Shown: piece after piece, positions 36,101-42,353 of the stretch
Layout: each line of letters opens with the position of its first letter
How positions within the stretch are numbered: position 1 is the first letter of the stretch
Assembly (NCBI GenBank): GCA_008011715.2
Contig: CP136508.1
Coordinates: forward strand, 3,472,001 to 3,536,000
Origin: [Empedobacter] haloabium
GTDB taxonomy: Bacteria > Pseudomonadota > Gammaproteobacteria > Burkholderiales > Burkholderiaceae_D
DNA: 64,000 nt
Direction of reading: 5' to 3'
Position numbers and translations under genes: made by a program
The notes under the pieces: model-generated
Databases searched by the model: none
The model's input: only the letters and a program-made list of their open reading frames with translations
What the model was told of the DNA's origin: nothing

Positions 36101-36959
36101 CAGCTCGATCGGGGCGGATGCGCGGCTGGCCGCGCTGGTCGGCAAGGTCGAGACCACCGGCAGTTCCGCGGGCGGCAGCACCGGCAGCTCGGCCGAGGAT
36201 GGCGCGCCGGCCAGGAGTGCCCGGGTTGCGACCGCGCACCTGCCGCAGATCGAACGCAAGATCGCGGTACTGTTCGGCATCAACGACTACGCCGACAAGA
36301 CCATTCCACCGCTGCTCAACGCCGTGCCGGACGTGGACGCGGTGTCGCAGCTGTTCGCGGACAAGCTGGGCTACGAGGTACGGGTCGTGCGCAACCCGAC
36401 CAAGGCCGACATCATCCGCACGCTGAACCAGCTGTCGGTGGAGATCAACAGCACCGACAGCGTCGTCATCTATTACGCCGGCCATGGCTATTCCCTGGAG
36501 AAAAATGGCGCGGGCTACTGGCTGCCGGCGGATGCCCAGGCAAGCGAGCCCAGCCGCTGGATTTCCAATGTGGACGTGGCGCGGCTGCTGACCGGTATCC
36601 GCTCGAGCCAGATGGTGGTGATTTCGGACAGCTGCTATTCCGGCGCCTTTGCCCGCGACGGCATGACGGCCGTGGGCCGGGACGTCACGGCCGAAAGCGT
36701 GCTGGCCAAGCGCTCCGTGGTGGTGATCTCGTCCGGCGGCGACGAGCCGGTCGCCGACGAAGGCAAGGATGGCCACTCGATCTTCGCCTGGAACCTGATG
36801 CAGGCGATGCGCTCGATATCGGACTGGAAACCGGGCAGCACCGTCTTCAACGACGTGCAGGCCGGCGTGCGCAAGGAATTCCCGCAGACACCGAAGTATG
36901 GCGCGGTAACGTCCGCGGGGCACCAGGCGGGCGGCGATTATTTGTTCGAGCTGCGCTGA
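30120..36959 (+). CDS. Giant TpsA exoprotein: TPS domain, YDG/MBG repeats and C-terminal caspase-like domain
   Basis: The 2279-residue product starts after GGGAGAAG. A signal peptide (cleavage near ADAWA-Q, residue 41) leads into the TPS/haemagglutination-activity domain (about 45-160; VNPHGVLFGANARIDVGGLVAS), which is needed for export by TpsB. A long Ala/Gly/Thr-rich beta-helical part runs to about residue 1010, followed by eight YDG-type repeats of 85 residues (about 1100-1785) and an MBG-like segment to about 1880. From about 2044 the sequence is a caspase-like (peptidase C14) domain: KIAVLFGINDYAD, the catalytic-histidine motif YYAGHGYS (His2122) and the cysteine motif SDSCYSGAF (Cys2172), 50 residues apart as in active caspases and metacaspases. 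The domain lies where TpsA proteins often carry toxins or anchors. Its substrate and whether it is active outside the cell are unknown. Confidence 0.9.
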   Translation: MKQSFDTPQAGPDQVGVRGARLALAAAIAAAFGATAADAWAQLPAGATVVHGSAAIATDGGRMTVTNSPNAVLNWRAFSVGAGNSVHFAQQSAASQVLNRVVGNDPSAILGGLSSNGGVWLVNPHGVLFGANARIDVGGLVASSLPLSNEDFLAGRHRFDGAGAPAGQVLNQGDIHTSFGGRVWLMGDTVRNDGLIESPGGHIVLAAGRSIDLVDSGVPNVTVRVTAPANAAVNLGTLLAHGGGSIDVHGGIVNQQGIVRADSMGRDAAGRVVLQAQGDVRLGAGGATSADAAGSGAGGTVLVASARGATLAQGDVSARSSGGKGGRIHLLGQQVGVYGNAQVDASGATGGGEVLAGGDYQGGNAAVPHAQASYLGPRAALRANATATGDGGKVVLWSDRATRAFGTLEARGGPGGGNGGLVETSGRHLDARPEAVDVGAKHGKGGTWLLDPGNITIVAGGCCGGDRTAFDETFMFTIESSADDTEIRADVITRALASDGHVIVRTGGGDATTQEGDIRVAANIDATGAAAGAKLTLEAHNDIIFDPGVHITAGSNPLGVTLTADSDGNRRGDVLLQAGAGIAANGGDIIMTAGPDAERPAGRIDLQRATLDAGAGVIGLRGGSIDIGDGSELAGSSIGAAADTLTVTGSSLTARDGLLALSSRDGLGAATVEGSTLSASAAESPLLGRIIVQNGRLDVNGSRMTASNAFDLSATTTNITAGSTLTAPTFRLSAHDFTVKDATLNAAAGGLELIGSPGELPSRATLTNATLTAGPGGEIWLWRDQIDIVNSKLTAAGALQLNAPSLDISAGSRLTGRSVMLNSGALDVRDSALAATAGGIVLTVEGADGAGTIALRDTSLDARAPAGADGRVMFIDGAVALTDTNIAATGPLTINADSASIANPGRTATLRAAEIDIVARTTSLDQANLAAATTGDAIVIDTATLANRASVLSTPAGRWLVYLREGGFPAAALADLPYTFVQFDAADTPAAVHGAGAHGIMLADPLDLHIKVDAARPYDGTTTARFSRVLASDAGPGFTVRTRVDAEAAEGVFDNRNAGLDKPIVFEAEGGYFEVRAPGDRPVYGATQSYTGDITPKAITASGLVAANKVYDATRTASLTGSLAGVVEGDRVDLAGATGLFDTKDVGTGKTVSFSAATLGGADAGNYILAGGATTTADITPRTISAAGITALDKVYDGTRVAALAGNLTEAFAGDDLTLAASGSFADKNVGAGKTVTVSGGTLAGADAHNYLLAGEYVTRASITARPIAPAGIIALDKVYDATRTATLAGALAETIPGDVLFLTGATGLFDNKNAGTNKLVTISGGTLTGADRGNYILVPDYTTRASIARRPIGATGLSAADKVYDGTRTATLSGTLAEALPGDRVSLAGATGLFDTKDAGTGKTVTIASATLAGPDGGNYVVADDARTTASITPRPISAAGITAADKVYDASRTATLGGALADALAGDDVVLAGASALFDDKNVGVAKPVTISGGTLGGRDAGNYRLASAYTTTASITPLAISANGITALDKVYDGTRGATLAGTLADTLPGDALALAGATGEFDTKAAGAGKVVTVRGGVLTGADAGNYTLAGSHTTTAAITRRPIDAVGITAADKVYDGNRDATLSGSLSGVLDGDVLALAGATGQFDSKNVGTGKVVAITGGTLTGPDAANYILTEGATARAAITPRPVNLAISGPVVKEYDAGSSASLGAGQYVLNGAIAGDAVGVTGPTQGSYDSANVGQGKTVSVTGVFQISGGDALNYRVGTVDLTAASNVVSATAVGNSGAITPATLFYTAAPVLREPGVPVDGLSGTVTGFKGADTLASATTGVLVWRSTAPTPTQPGVYPIIGAGLSALNYVLVQAPGNDAALEVTVGNAPASAPQQAQVGSVAAIASALNGALPAPDQRPATGGLLDISNPAVGRTYGAVRIGAMSQDELGQLIAQRRNFKRKLFADAVYKLELDPSLADVQPCATVIESASGACRLTPNQLSSIGADARLAALVGKVETTGSSAGGSTGSSAEDGAPARSARVATAHLPQIERKIAVLFGINDYADKTIPPLLNAVPDVDAVSQLFADKLGYEVRVVRNPTKADIIRTLNQLSVEINSTDSVVIYYAGHGYSLEKNGAGYWLPADAQASEPSRWISNVDVARLLTGIRSSQMVVISDSCYSGAFARDGMTAVGRDVTAESVLAKRSVVVISSGGDEPVADEGKDGHSIFAWNLMQAMRSISDWKPGSTVFNDVQAGVRKEFPQTPKYGAVTSAGHQAGGDYLFELR
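33417..35454 (+). repeat. Tandem 255-bp repeat array coding YDG domains
   Basis: The KVYD codons recur at 33447, 33702, 33954, 34209, 34464, 34719 and 34974, with a diverged copy at 35229. Spacings are 255 bp except one of 252 bp. Each unit encodes a domain with the pattern DKVYDGTRTATLSG, then GD, GLFDTKDAGTGK-TV, ADAGNY and ITPRPISAAGI. A ninth, incomplete and more distant unit begins near 33172 (PYDGTTTAR). Such regular units in surface adhesins expand and contract by recombination. The units differ at the DNA level, so the array is not very recent. Confidence 0.88.
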
Positions 36960-37090
36960 ACAGGCGGTCGCGCGGCGTGTCGCACGATATTGCGGCTGGC
37001 ACAGGGAATCCGGCGGCGTTTGATGCCACACAAGGACGGGGAAGATGATGCGCGGGCGCCGGGCAATATAAGCCAAACTGGACGATACGT

Positions 37091-37456
37091 ATGAACGACG
37101 TACGATCAACCGGCGACGCCACCATGAACACGTTTTCCAACGTCCAGATCATCAACGGCCCGGATGGCGAGCCCGTCTATGTCGTCATCCCCTATGCCAC
37201 CTATATGCAGGCGCGGGCACGCCAGCGCGACGATCTTGTGCCGCACCAGGTGGTCGGTTTCATTGCCGAGCGAGGTTGGACAGCAGCGCGCGCCTGGCGC
37301 GAATACCTGGGGCTGACACAGCAGCAAATGGCCAGCCGCATCGGTATCAGCCAGCCGGCCTACGCGCAACAGGAAGCCGGACTGCGTCCGCGCAAGGCAA
37401 CGCGGGCGCGCATCGCTGCCGCGCTGGGGATCGAGACGCAGCTGCTCGATTTGTGA
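37091..37456 (+). CDS. HTH (XRE-type) protein, antitoxin-like, without a toxin neighbour
   Basis: The 121-residue protein has a C-terminal helix-turn-helix (about 80-118): YLGLTQQQMASRIGISQPAYAQQEAG. The N-terminal part (VQIINGPDGEPVYVVIPYATYMQ) looks like the dimerisation region of antitoxins. Such proteins are often the second gene of RelE/HigB-type toxin-antitoxin pairs, but no toxin frame lies in the 131 bp upstream or immediately downstream. A second in-frame ATG at 37124 (110 residues, MNTFSNVQ) is an alternative start; neither has a clear ribosome site. A TATAAG hexamer lies about 20 bp upstream. Function beyond DNA binding is not known. Confidence 0.8.
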   Translation: MNDVRSTGDATMNTFSNVQIINGPDGEPVYVVIPYATYMQARARQRDDLVPHQVVGFIAERGWTAARAWREYLGLTQQQMASRIGISQPAYAQQEAGLRPRKATRARIAAALGIETQLLDL

Positions 37457-37464
37457 GGTGCCGC

Positions 37465-37842
37465 CTAGGCCTTACCGGCTTCCGGCCCGACCGTGCCGCC
37501 AGCCGCCATCGGGGTCAGCACCTCGCCGGCATCCGGCGTCGGCATCGCCGTGGGCGCGGCCGTATCCTTCCTGGCCCGGCGCCGCCGCGCGTTCTTCGGA
37601 TCGACGATCAGCGGCCGGTAGATTTCGACCCGGTCGCGCGCCTGCACGACGGTATCGAGCGTCTTTTTCTTGCCGTAGATACCCACCGGCATCGTCACGA
37701 GATTGATCTCGGGCGCGTCCTGCAGCATGCCGGACAGCTCGATGGCCTGCCCGATCGTCGTGCCGGCGTCCACTTCGAGCGCGCGCAGCAGCGGATTCGG
37801 GCCGCTGGCGTAACACAGCGAGATCTTGATCCGCTCAGCCAT
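37465..37842 (-). CDS. rnfH: RnfH family protein
   Basis: RnfH proteins are small ubiquitin-like proteins of unknown role, found beside ratA in most beta- and gammaproteobacteria. The 125-residue product has the beta-grasp core ISLCYASGPNPLLRALEVDAG, then GIYGKKKTLDTVVQARDRVEIYRPLIVDPKNARRRRA in pieces, which matches the family closely. The last 30 residues are a Pro/Ala/Gly tail that is not conserved. The start overlaps the ratA stop by 8 bp, so the two are cotranscribed. Confidence 0.92.
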   Translation of the reverse strand: MAERIKISLCYASGPNPLLRALEVDAGTTIGQAIELSGMLQDAPEINLVTMPVGIYGKKKTLDTVVQARDRVEIYRPLIVDPKNARRRRARKDTAAPTAMPTPDAGEVLTPMAAGGTVGPEAGKA

Positions 37843-38266
37843 ACACCGTTTCGGCGCGCTTGGTGAACGAATCGACCATGCTGTTGGCGATCATGCCGAA
37901 CACGGGGCCGATGACCTGTTCCAGCAGGCGGCTGGAGAATTCGTATTGCAGATCCAGTTCCACCTTGCAGGCATCCTCACGCAACTCCTTGAACGTCCAC
38001 ACGCCGTTCAAGGTCTTGAATGGGCCGTCGACAAGGCTCATATGGATGGCCGTGGGCGGGGTATTGGTATTGGCCGTCGTGAAGCTCTGGCGCACACCGT
38101 GGAAATTGATGCCGACGCTGGCGACCACCTTGTTGTCGCCCCGCTCGCGCACCTCGACGCCGCCACACCACGGCAGAAATTTGGGATAATCCTCGACCCT
38201 GTCGACCAGGTCGAACATCTGCCTGGCGCTGTATCCCAGCAAAACCGACTTGTGCACTACTGCCAT
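37835..38266 (-). CDS. ratA: RatA / coenzyme Q-binding START-domain protein
   Basis: The 143-residue protein belongs to the polyketide cyclase / START family (COQ10-like). Sequence marks are VLLGYSARQMFDLVDRVEDYPKFLPWC near the N-terminus and FRFLEE-type strands later (VDGPFKTLNGVWTFKEL). In E. coli RatA was described as a ribosome association toxin, while the eukaryotic relative COQ10 binds ubiquinone, so the physiological role is uncertain. It is divergent from smpB (140-bp gap) and followed by rnfH, a conserved arrangement in this lineage. Confidence 0.92.
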   Translation of the reverse strand: MAVVHKSVLLGYSARQMFDLVDRVEDYPKFLPWCGGVEVRERGDNKVVASVGINFHGVRQSFTTANTNTPPTAIHMSLVDGPFKTLNGVWTFKELREDACKVELDLQYEFSSRLLEQVIGPVFGMIANSMVDSFTKRAETVYG

Positions 38267-38406
38267 TCTTTAACCGTTTGCTATCATGTTGGAAAATGCG
38301 AGGGGGCCTGCCGGGGTAAGTCCCCAGTGCAAGCCTTGCAACACCTCCCGCGCCTGTTGCGCGAAAACCGTAGTTTAACCGACCCGCGCCGAAGACCACA
38401 TTACTC

Positions 38407-38856
38407 ATGACTATTGCCGATAACCGCAAAGCCTTCCACGACTACTTCATCGAAGACCGCTACGAAGCGGGCATCGTGCTGGAAGGCTGGGAAGTCAAGG
38501 CGATCCGCGATGCGCGCGTCCAGATCAAGGAAGCATACGTTACGATCCGCGATAACGAACTGTACCTGTTTGGCGCGCACATCAGCGCACTGCCCACCGC
38601 CTCCACCCACATCCACCCCGAAGCCGTGCGTACCCGCAAGCTGCTGCTGCACCGCCAGGAGATCGACAAGCTGATCGGCAAGGTCGAGCGGGCCGGCTAC
38701 ACGCTGGTGCCGCTGAACCTGCACTACAAGGGCGGCCGCGTGAAATGCGAGATCGGCCTGGCCAAGGGCAAGAAGCAGCACGACAAGCGCGCCAGCGAGA
38801 AGGACCGCGACGCCAGCCGCGAGGTGCAGGCGGCGATGAAGCAGCATCGGCGTTGA
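38407..38856 (+). CDS. smpB: SsrA-binding protein SmpB
   Basis: SmpB binds tmRNA and brings it to stalled ribosomes for trans-translation. The 149-residue product has the complete family set: [59 protein letters not shown] and the basic tail GKKQHDKR, which enters the decoding centre. The tmRNA gene itself is not in this window. The stop overlaps the next start (TGATG). Confidence 0.97.
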   Translation: MTIADNRKAFHDYFIEDRYEAGIVLEGWEVKAIRDARVQIKEAYVTIRDNELYLFGAHISALPTASTHIHPEAVRTRKLLLHRQEIDKLIGKVERAGYTLVPLNLHYKGGRVKCEIGLAKGKKQHDKRASEKDRDASREVQAAMKQHRR

Positions 38857-39209
38857 TGGCGTTTCGTCCGTTCGGCATCGGCGGCTGGCGCCGGCCGGGG
38901 CACGAAGGCATCAATATGTGGGCCAATCTTGCCGCATCGATCGGCGTGCTGACCTATCTGGTGGCGCTGTTGCTGTACAACGGCGTGTTCCTGGGCGGCC
39001 GGGCGGCATGCGGCGGGTTCGGGCTGACGTGCTTGTTCGAGGCGCTCGTCACGCTCGTCGCTGGTGGCGTAGCCGGCACGCTGGCAGCACTGGCATCCCT
39101 GCTCAGCTCGCGCAAGCAGCGCTGGCTCAGCTGGCTGGCGCTTGAACTCAACGGCCTTGCGATACTCGGCGTTGGCATATTCCTGCTTTGGGCCTTGCAC
39201 GCGCACTGA
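38856..39209 (+). CDS. Small membrane protein, unknown function
   Basis: From the ATG that overlaps the smpB stop (TGATG) the product has 117 residues. It has three hydrophobic stretches: AASIGVLTYLVALLLYNGVFL, FEALVTLVAGGVAGTLAALASLL and LALELNGLAILGVGIFLLWAL. A second ATG at 38916 (MWANLA) would give a 97-residue form starting directly at the first helix. No family was recognised. Coupling to smpB is positional only. Confidence 0.7.
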   Translation: MAFRPFGIGGWRRPGHEGINMWANLAASIGVLTYLVALLLYNGVFLGGRAACGGFGLTCLFEALVTLVAGGVAGTLAALASLLSSRKQRWLSWLALELNGLAILGVGIFLLWALHAH

Positions 39210-39318
39210 CACCCTGACAACCCGTCGCAACAACGCGACGCGACAGCAGCGTTTGATTTTCCACATGGAAACACGCATGCTACACTGGCGGTTGACCATC
39301 ACCGGCCATGCCATCCTC

Positions 39319-39999
39319 ATGTCTGTCAAAGCCCCTCTCCTCGTTACCGTCCTCGCCGCCACCCTTGCCGGCTGCGCGATACCGTACTCGCCCACCCCGG
39401 TGGCCAGCAACTTCCCGACCGCGCGCCAGGAGAAGCTGCAGGCGGCCGCGCACTGGACCACCATTGCCGATCACATCGAGCAGCGTGTGGTGACGGACAT
39501 GAAGAAACACCCCACCCGGCCGTTCTACCTGGCCGAGGACAAGGACGCCTCGCCGTTCAAGAAAGCCGTCATGACGCAGCTGGTGACGTCGCTCGTCAAG
39601 GACGGCTTCGTGGTGGCGCGCACCCCCGCCGGCGCCTGGAAGCTCGAACTCGACATCCAGCCCATGACCTTCACCCGCGACCGCCCGCAGTACCGCTACG
39701 CCGGCGCGCCAACCGCGCTGGCGACCGGCGTCTGGGTGCTGTCCGACATCAATCCGACCATTGGCTCGATCGCCCTGGGCGGTGCCGCCGATGCATTCCG
39801 CTGGTTCCACAGCCAGTTCGCGCCGGGCGCCACGCCGAAGACGGAACTGCTGGTGACGCTGTCCGTGGGCGACCAGTACCGTTACTACGCGCGCTCGACA
39901 TCGGCGTATTATGTGGCCGACACCGACCGTGCGCTGTACGGCATCAAGGAAGAGGACACCCAATTGACGAAAGTATTCAAAGTGCAGGGAGGCCGCTGA
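39319..39999 (+). CDS. Putative lipoprotein paired with a FlgO-like protein
   Basis: The 226-residue product from 39319 starts with a clear lipoprotein signal (MSVKAPLLVTVLAATLAGC, lipobox LAGC, Cys19). The rest is a mixed domain with WTTIADHIEQRVVTDMKKHP, then FKKAVMTQLVTSLVKDGFVV and YRYYARSTSAYYVADTDRALYGIKEED. No functional family is recognised. A longer frame upstream exists but destroys the signal at the N-terminus. The stop shares one base with the next gene's start, so the two lipoproteins are made together, probably as envelope partners. Confidence 0.8.
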   Translation: MSVKAPLLVTVLAATLAGCAIPYSPTPVASNFPTARQEKLQAAAHWTTIADHIEQRVVTDMKKHPTRPFYLAEDKDASPFKKAVMTQLVTSLVKDGFVVARTPAGAWKLELDIQPMTFTRDRPQYRYAGAPTALATGVWVLSDINPTIGSIALGGAADAFRWFHSQFAPGATPKTELLVTLSVGDQYRYYARSTSAYYVADTDRALYGIKEEDTQLTKVFKVQGGR

Positions 40000-40547
40000 T
40001 GCGCGCCCTCGCCCCGGTTGCCGCCCTCGTGGCCGGCGCCCTCCTGGCCGGCTGCGCCACCGGTCCTGCCAAGGACGAACCGAATTACGCGACGGTCGCG
40101 TCGAACCAGTTCGTCTCGGCCAATTACAAGGCGGCCGATACGCTGTTGACGCAATTGTCCGGCAAGCTGGCCGCCGACAAGCCGCTGATCATGGCCACCG
40201 TCGTCAATATCGACGCACTGGACCAGACTTCCACGCTGGGCCGGCTGGTGTCCGAGCAGATCTCGACGCGGATGGCCCAGGGTGGCCTGAAGATGCTGGA
40301 AATGAAGCTGCGCAACAGCGTCTACCTGAAACGCAACCAGGGCGAACTGATGCTGACGCGCGAGATCGGCGAAGTGGCGCAGAGCCACAACGCGCAGGCC
40401 GTCGTGGTCGGCTCCTATGCCGAGACCAGCGACATGGTGTTCATCAACATCAAGGTGGTCCAGCCGCAGAGCAACTTCGTGCTGGCCGGCCACGATTACG
40501 TATTGGCCAAGGAAGGCATCGTTCGCTCGATGCTGATGACGCGCTGA
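39999..40547 (+). CDS. FlgO-family outer-membrane lipoprotein
   Basis: The 182-residue protein has a lipoprotein signal (ALVAGALLAGC) and a FlgO-type domain. The latter shows IMATVVNIDALDQTSTLGRLVSEQISTRMAQGGLKMLEMKLR in pieces and QAVVVGSYAETSDMVFINIKVV. FlgO in Vibrio is an outer-membrane protein connected with flagellar stability, but many FlgO-domain proteins occur away from flagellar genes, as here. No flagellar gene is in the window, so a flagellar role is not supported. Confidence 0.85.
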   Translation: MRALAPVAALVAGALLAGCATGPAKDEPNYATVASNQFVSANYKAADTLLTQLSGKLAADKPLIMATVVNIDALDQTSTLGRLVSEQISTRMAQGGLKMLEMKLRNSVYLKRNQGELMLTREIGEVAQSHNAQAVVVGSYAETSDMVFINIKVVQPQSNFVLAGHDYVLAKEGIVRSMLMTR

Positions 40548-40599
40548 TTGGCACGGGGCGGTATAGTGGCGTTTTTCACAACGCCACGGCCTCCCGACC

Positions 40600-41175
40600 A
40601 TGTTTTCCCACTGCACCTGGCTCAACGAACCGGCCGAGTACACGCTCGACGACACCGGCCTCTGCGTCACCACCGACGGCGCCACCGACTTCTGGCGCAT
40701 CACGAGCTACGGCTTCATCCGCGACAGCGGCCACTTCCTCGGCCGCCCGGTCGAAGGCGACTTCACCGCGCAGGTGCACGTGCAGGGCAACTTCGAGCAA
40801 CTGTACGACCAGGCCGGCCTGATGGTACGCATCGACGAACGGCGCTGGATCAAGGCCGGTGTCGAGTTCTCCGATGGCGCACTGTTGCTCAGCAGCGTGC
40901 TGACGGACGAACGGTCGGACTGGGCCACCAGCCTGGCGCCCGCGCTGCCCGACGGCTTCTGGCTGCGCGTCACGGTCGCCGCCGGCGCCATCCGCGTGCA
41001 GTATTCGGCCGACGGCATCACGTGGCCGCTGCTGCGGCTGGCGCCCTTCCCCATCGCCTCGCGCTACCTCGTCGGCCCGATGTGCTGCACGCCCGAACGG
41101 GCCGGGCTGAGCGTGCGCTTCGCCCAGTTCACGGTCGGCCCCGCGCTGGTGCGCGACCTGCACGACCTCAGCTGA
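40600..41175 (+). CDS. DUF1349 (concanavalin-like) domain protein
   Basis: The 191-residue cytosolic protein matches DUF1349: TDFWRITSYGFIRDSGHFLG, then FEQLYDQAGLMVRIDERRWIKAGVEF and WLRVTVAAGAIRVQYSADGITWPLLRLAPF in parts. The family has a lectin-like beta-sandwich, and its members are regarded as carbohydrate-related or regulatory; no enzymatic activity is established. The 3' end overlaps the convergent sirtuin gene by 8 bp. Confidence 0.9.
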   Translation: MFSHCTWLNEPAEYTLDDTGLCVTTDGATDFWRITSYGFIRDSGHFLGRPVEGDFTAQVHVQGNFEQLYDQAGLMVRIDERRWIKAGVEFSDGALLLSSVLTDERSDWATSLAPALPDGFWLRVTVAAGAIRVQYSADGITWPLLRLAPFPIASRYLVGPMCCTPERAGLSVRFAQFTVGPALVRDLHDLS

Positions 41176-42055
41176 GCGGAGCGCCGTCCAGCAGTGCCGC
41201 CACCCGCGGCAGCGCCTGCTGGGCGGGCACGGCGAGCTTCAGACCGATCAGGTCGTCCGCGCGCGTCTTGCCGACGTTGACGGCGGCGATCGGCTTGCCG
41301 GCCGCGGCCGCCAGCTTGGCGAAGCGGTAGCCGGAAAACACCATCAGCGAGGAGCCGACCACCAGCAAAGCGTCGGCGCCTTCCATCCAGCCCAGCGCCC
41401 GCTCCGTGCGTTCGCGGGGCACGTTATCGCCGAAGAACACCACATCCGGCTGCAGCACGCCGCCGCAGATGGCGCAGTCCGGCACGACGAACTGCTCCAG
41501 CGACTCCGGTTCCAGCTGGGCGTCGCCGTCCGGCAGCGGCTGGGCCAGCACGCCGGCCAGCGCCGGATTGTCGCGCAGCAGGCGCTCCTGCAGCGCGGCG
41601 CGCGCTTGCACGTGGCCGCAGGCCAGGCAGCGCACGTGATGGATATTGCCGTGCAGCTCGATCAGGCTGCTGGTACCGGCCCGCTGGTGCAGTCCGTCCA
41701 CGTTCTGCGTGATCACGTGCGCGACGTGGCCGGAGCGTTCCAGCCGCGCCAGCGCGCGGTGGCCATCGTTCGGCTCGGCCTGCGCCAGCACGGGCCAGCC
41801 CACGGTGCTGCGCGCCCAGTAGCGCCGGCGCAGCGCGTCGGAGCGGCGAAATTCCGGTCCCTCCGTTGGCGGCCGGCCCCGACGGATGCCCTCGGCATCG
41901 CGGTAGCCGGGAATGCCGGAGGCGGTGGACAGGCCGGCGCCGGTCAGCACCAGCACGCGGCGGTGGCTGTTCAGGAAGTCGGCGAGGCGCTCCAGGTAGT
42001 CGGCGGTGGATGGCGTGACGAATGCGTTGTCGTCGAAGTCGGTCGCGGAGTTCAT
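41168..42055 (-). CDS. NAD-dependent deacylase, Sir2 family
   Basis: Sirtuins remove acyl groups from lysines with NAD+ as co-substrate. The 295-residue protein shows the NAD-binding motif VLTGAGLSTASGIPGYRD, VITQNVDGLHQRAG, the catalytic histidine in IELHGN, two CxxC pairs for zinc (CLAC and CAIC) and VVGSSLMVFSGY. The arrangement corresponds to a class II (SIRT4-like) bacterial sirtuin. It ends in an 8-bp tail-to-tail overlap with the DUF1349 gene. Confidence 0.93.
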   Translation of the reverse strand: MNSATDFDDNAFVTPSTADYLERLADFLNSHRRVLVLTGAGLSTASGIPGYRDAEGIRRGRPPTEGPEFRRSDALRRRYWARSTVGWPVLAQAEPNDGHRALARLERSGHVAHVITQNVDGLHQRAGTSSLIELHGNIHHVRCLACGHVQARAALQERLLRDNPALAGVLAQPLPDGDAQLEPESLEQFVVPDCAICGGVLQPDVVFFGDNVPRERTERALGWMEGADALLVVGSSLMVFSGYRFAKLAAAAGKPIAAVNVGKTRADDLIGLKLAVPAQQALPRVAALLDGAPLS

Positions 42056-42138
42056 GCGGTGATGCTAGCATTTCCGCCCGCACGGCGGCGGCTGAGACAG
42101 CGGTGACAGGCACCGAATGCGGGTCGTCGATGCGCCAA

Positions 42139-42327
42139 GGGTCAGTCCCTAATGCCGCTAAGTTAAGGAAAATCATTAGCCTGCTGCAGACGGCTTTGCA
42201 CCCAACAGCGGAAAGCTGGGGTCAGACCCGGCGGGTCTGACCCCGGTTTTGGGCCTGGGGTTGACGGATACGCCTGCGGCCCTGTGAGTCCTACATCCTT
42301 AACTTAGCGGCATCAGGGTCTGTCCCC
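42139..42327. mobile_element. MITE-like element with 31-bp imperfect terminal inverted repeats
   Basis: The ends are inverted copies of one another: 42139-42169 (containing TGCCGCTAAGTTAAGGA) and 42297-42327 (containing TCCTTAACTTAGCGGCA), which pair at 28 of 31 positions. Between them lie about 127 bp without a reading frame and a central 27-bp palindrome. This is the structure of a small non-autonomous element. No transposase with matching ends occurs in the window, and no clear target duplication was identified. Confidence 0.62.
42218..42244. repeat. 27-bp GGGGTCAGACCC palindrome
   Basis: Arms GGGGTCAGACCC and GGGTCTGACCCC enclose a 3-nt centre (GGC). The same palindrome, read on the other strand, is the site into which the IS481-type element at 55356-56647 is inserted. 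At least two copies in 64 kb suggest a REP-like family in this genome. Confidence 0.85.
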
Positions 42328-42353
42328 GTGCACGGACAGCCCCCAACGGCGGT

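Noticed and set aside
32397..37109. A 1570-codon open frame on the minus strand opposite the exoprotein gene.
   Set aside because: Its translation is rich in Arg, Gln, His and Val with no recognisable domain. It mirrors the GC-biased codons and repeats of the plus-strand gene, which has signal peptide, TPS and caspase motifs.
42218..42244. The 27-bp palindrome as a transcription terminator.
   Set aside because: No T-tract on either strand, and it occurs as a repeat elsewhere, so a REP-like or mobile origin is more likely.
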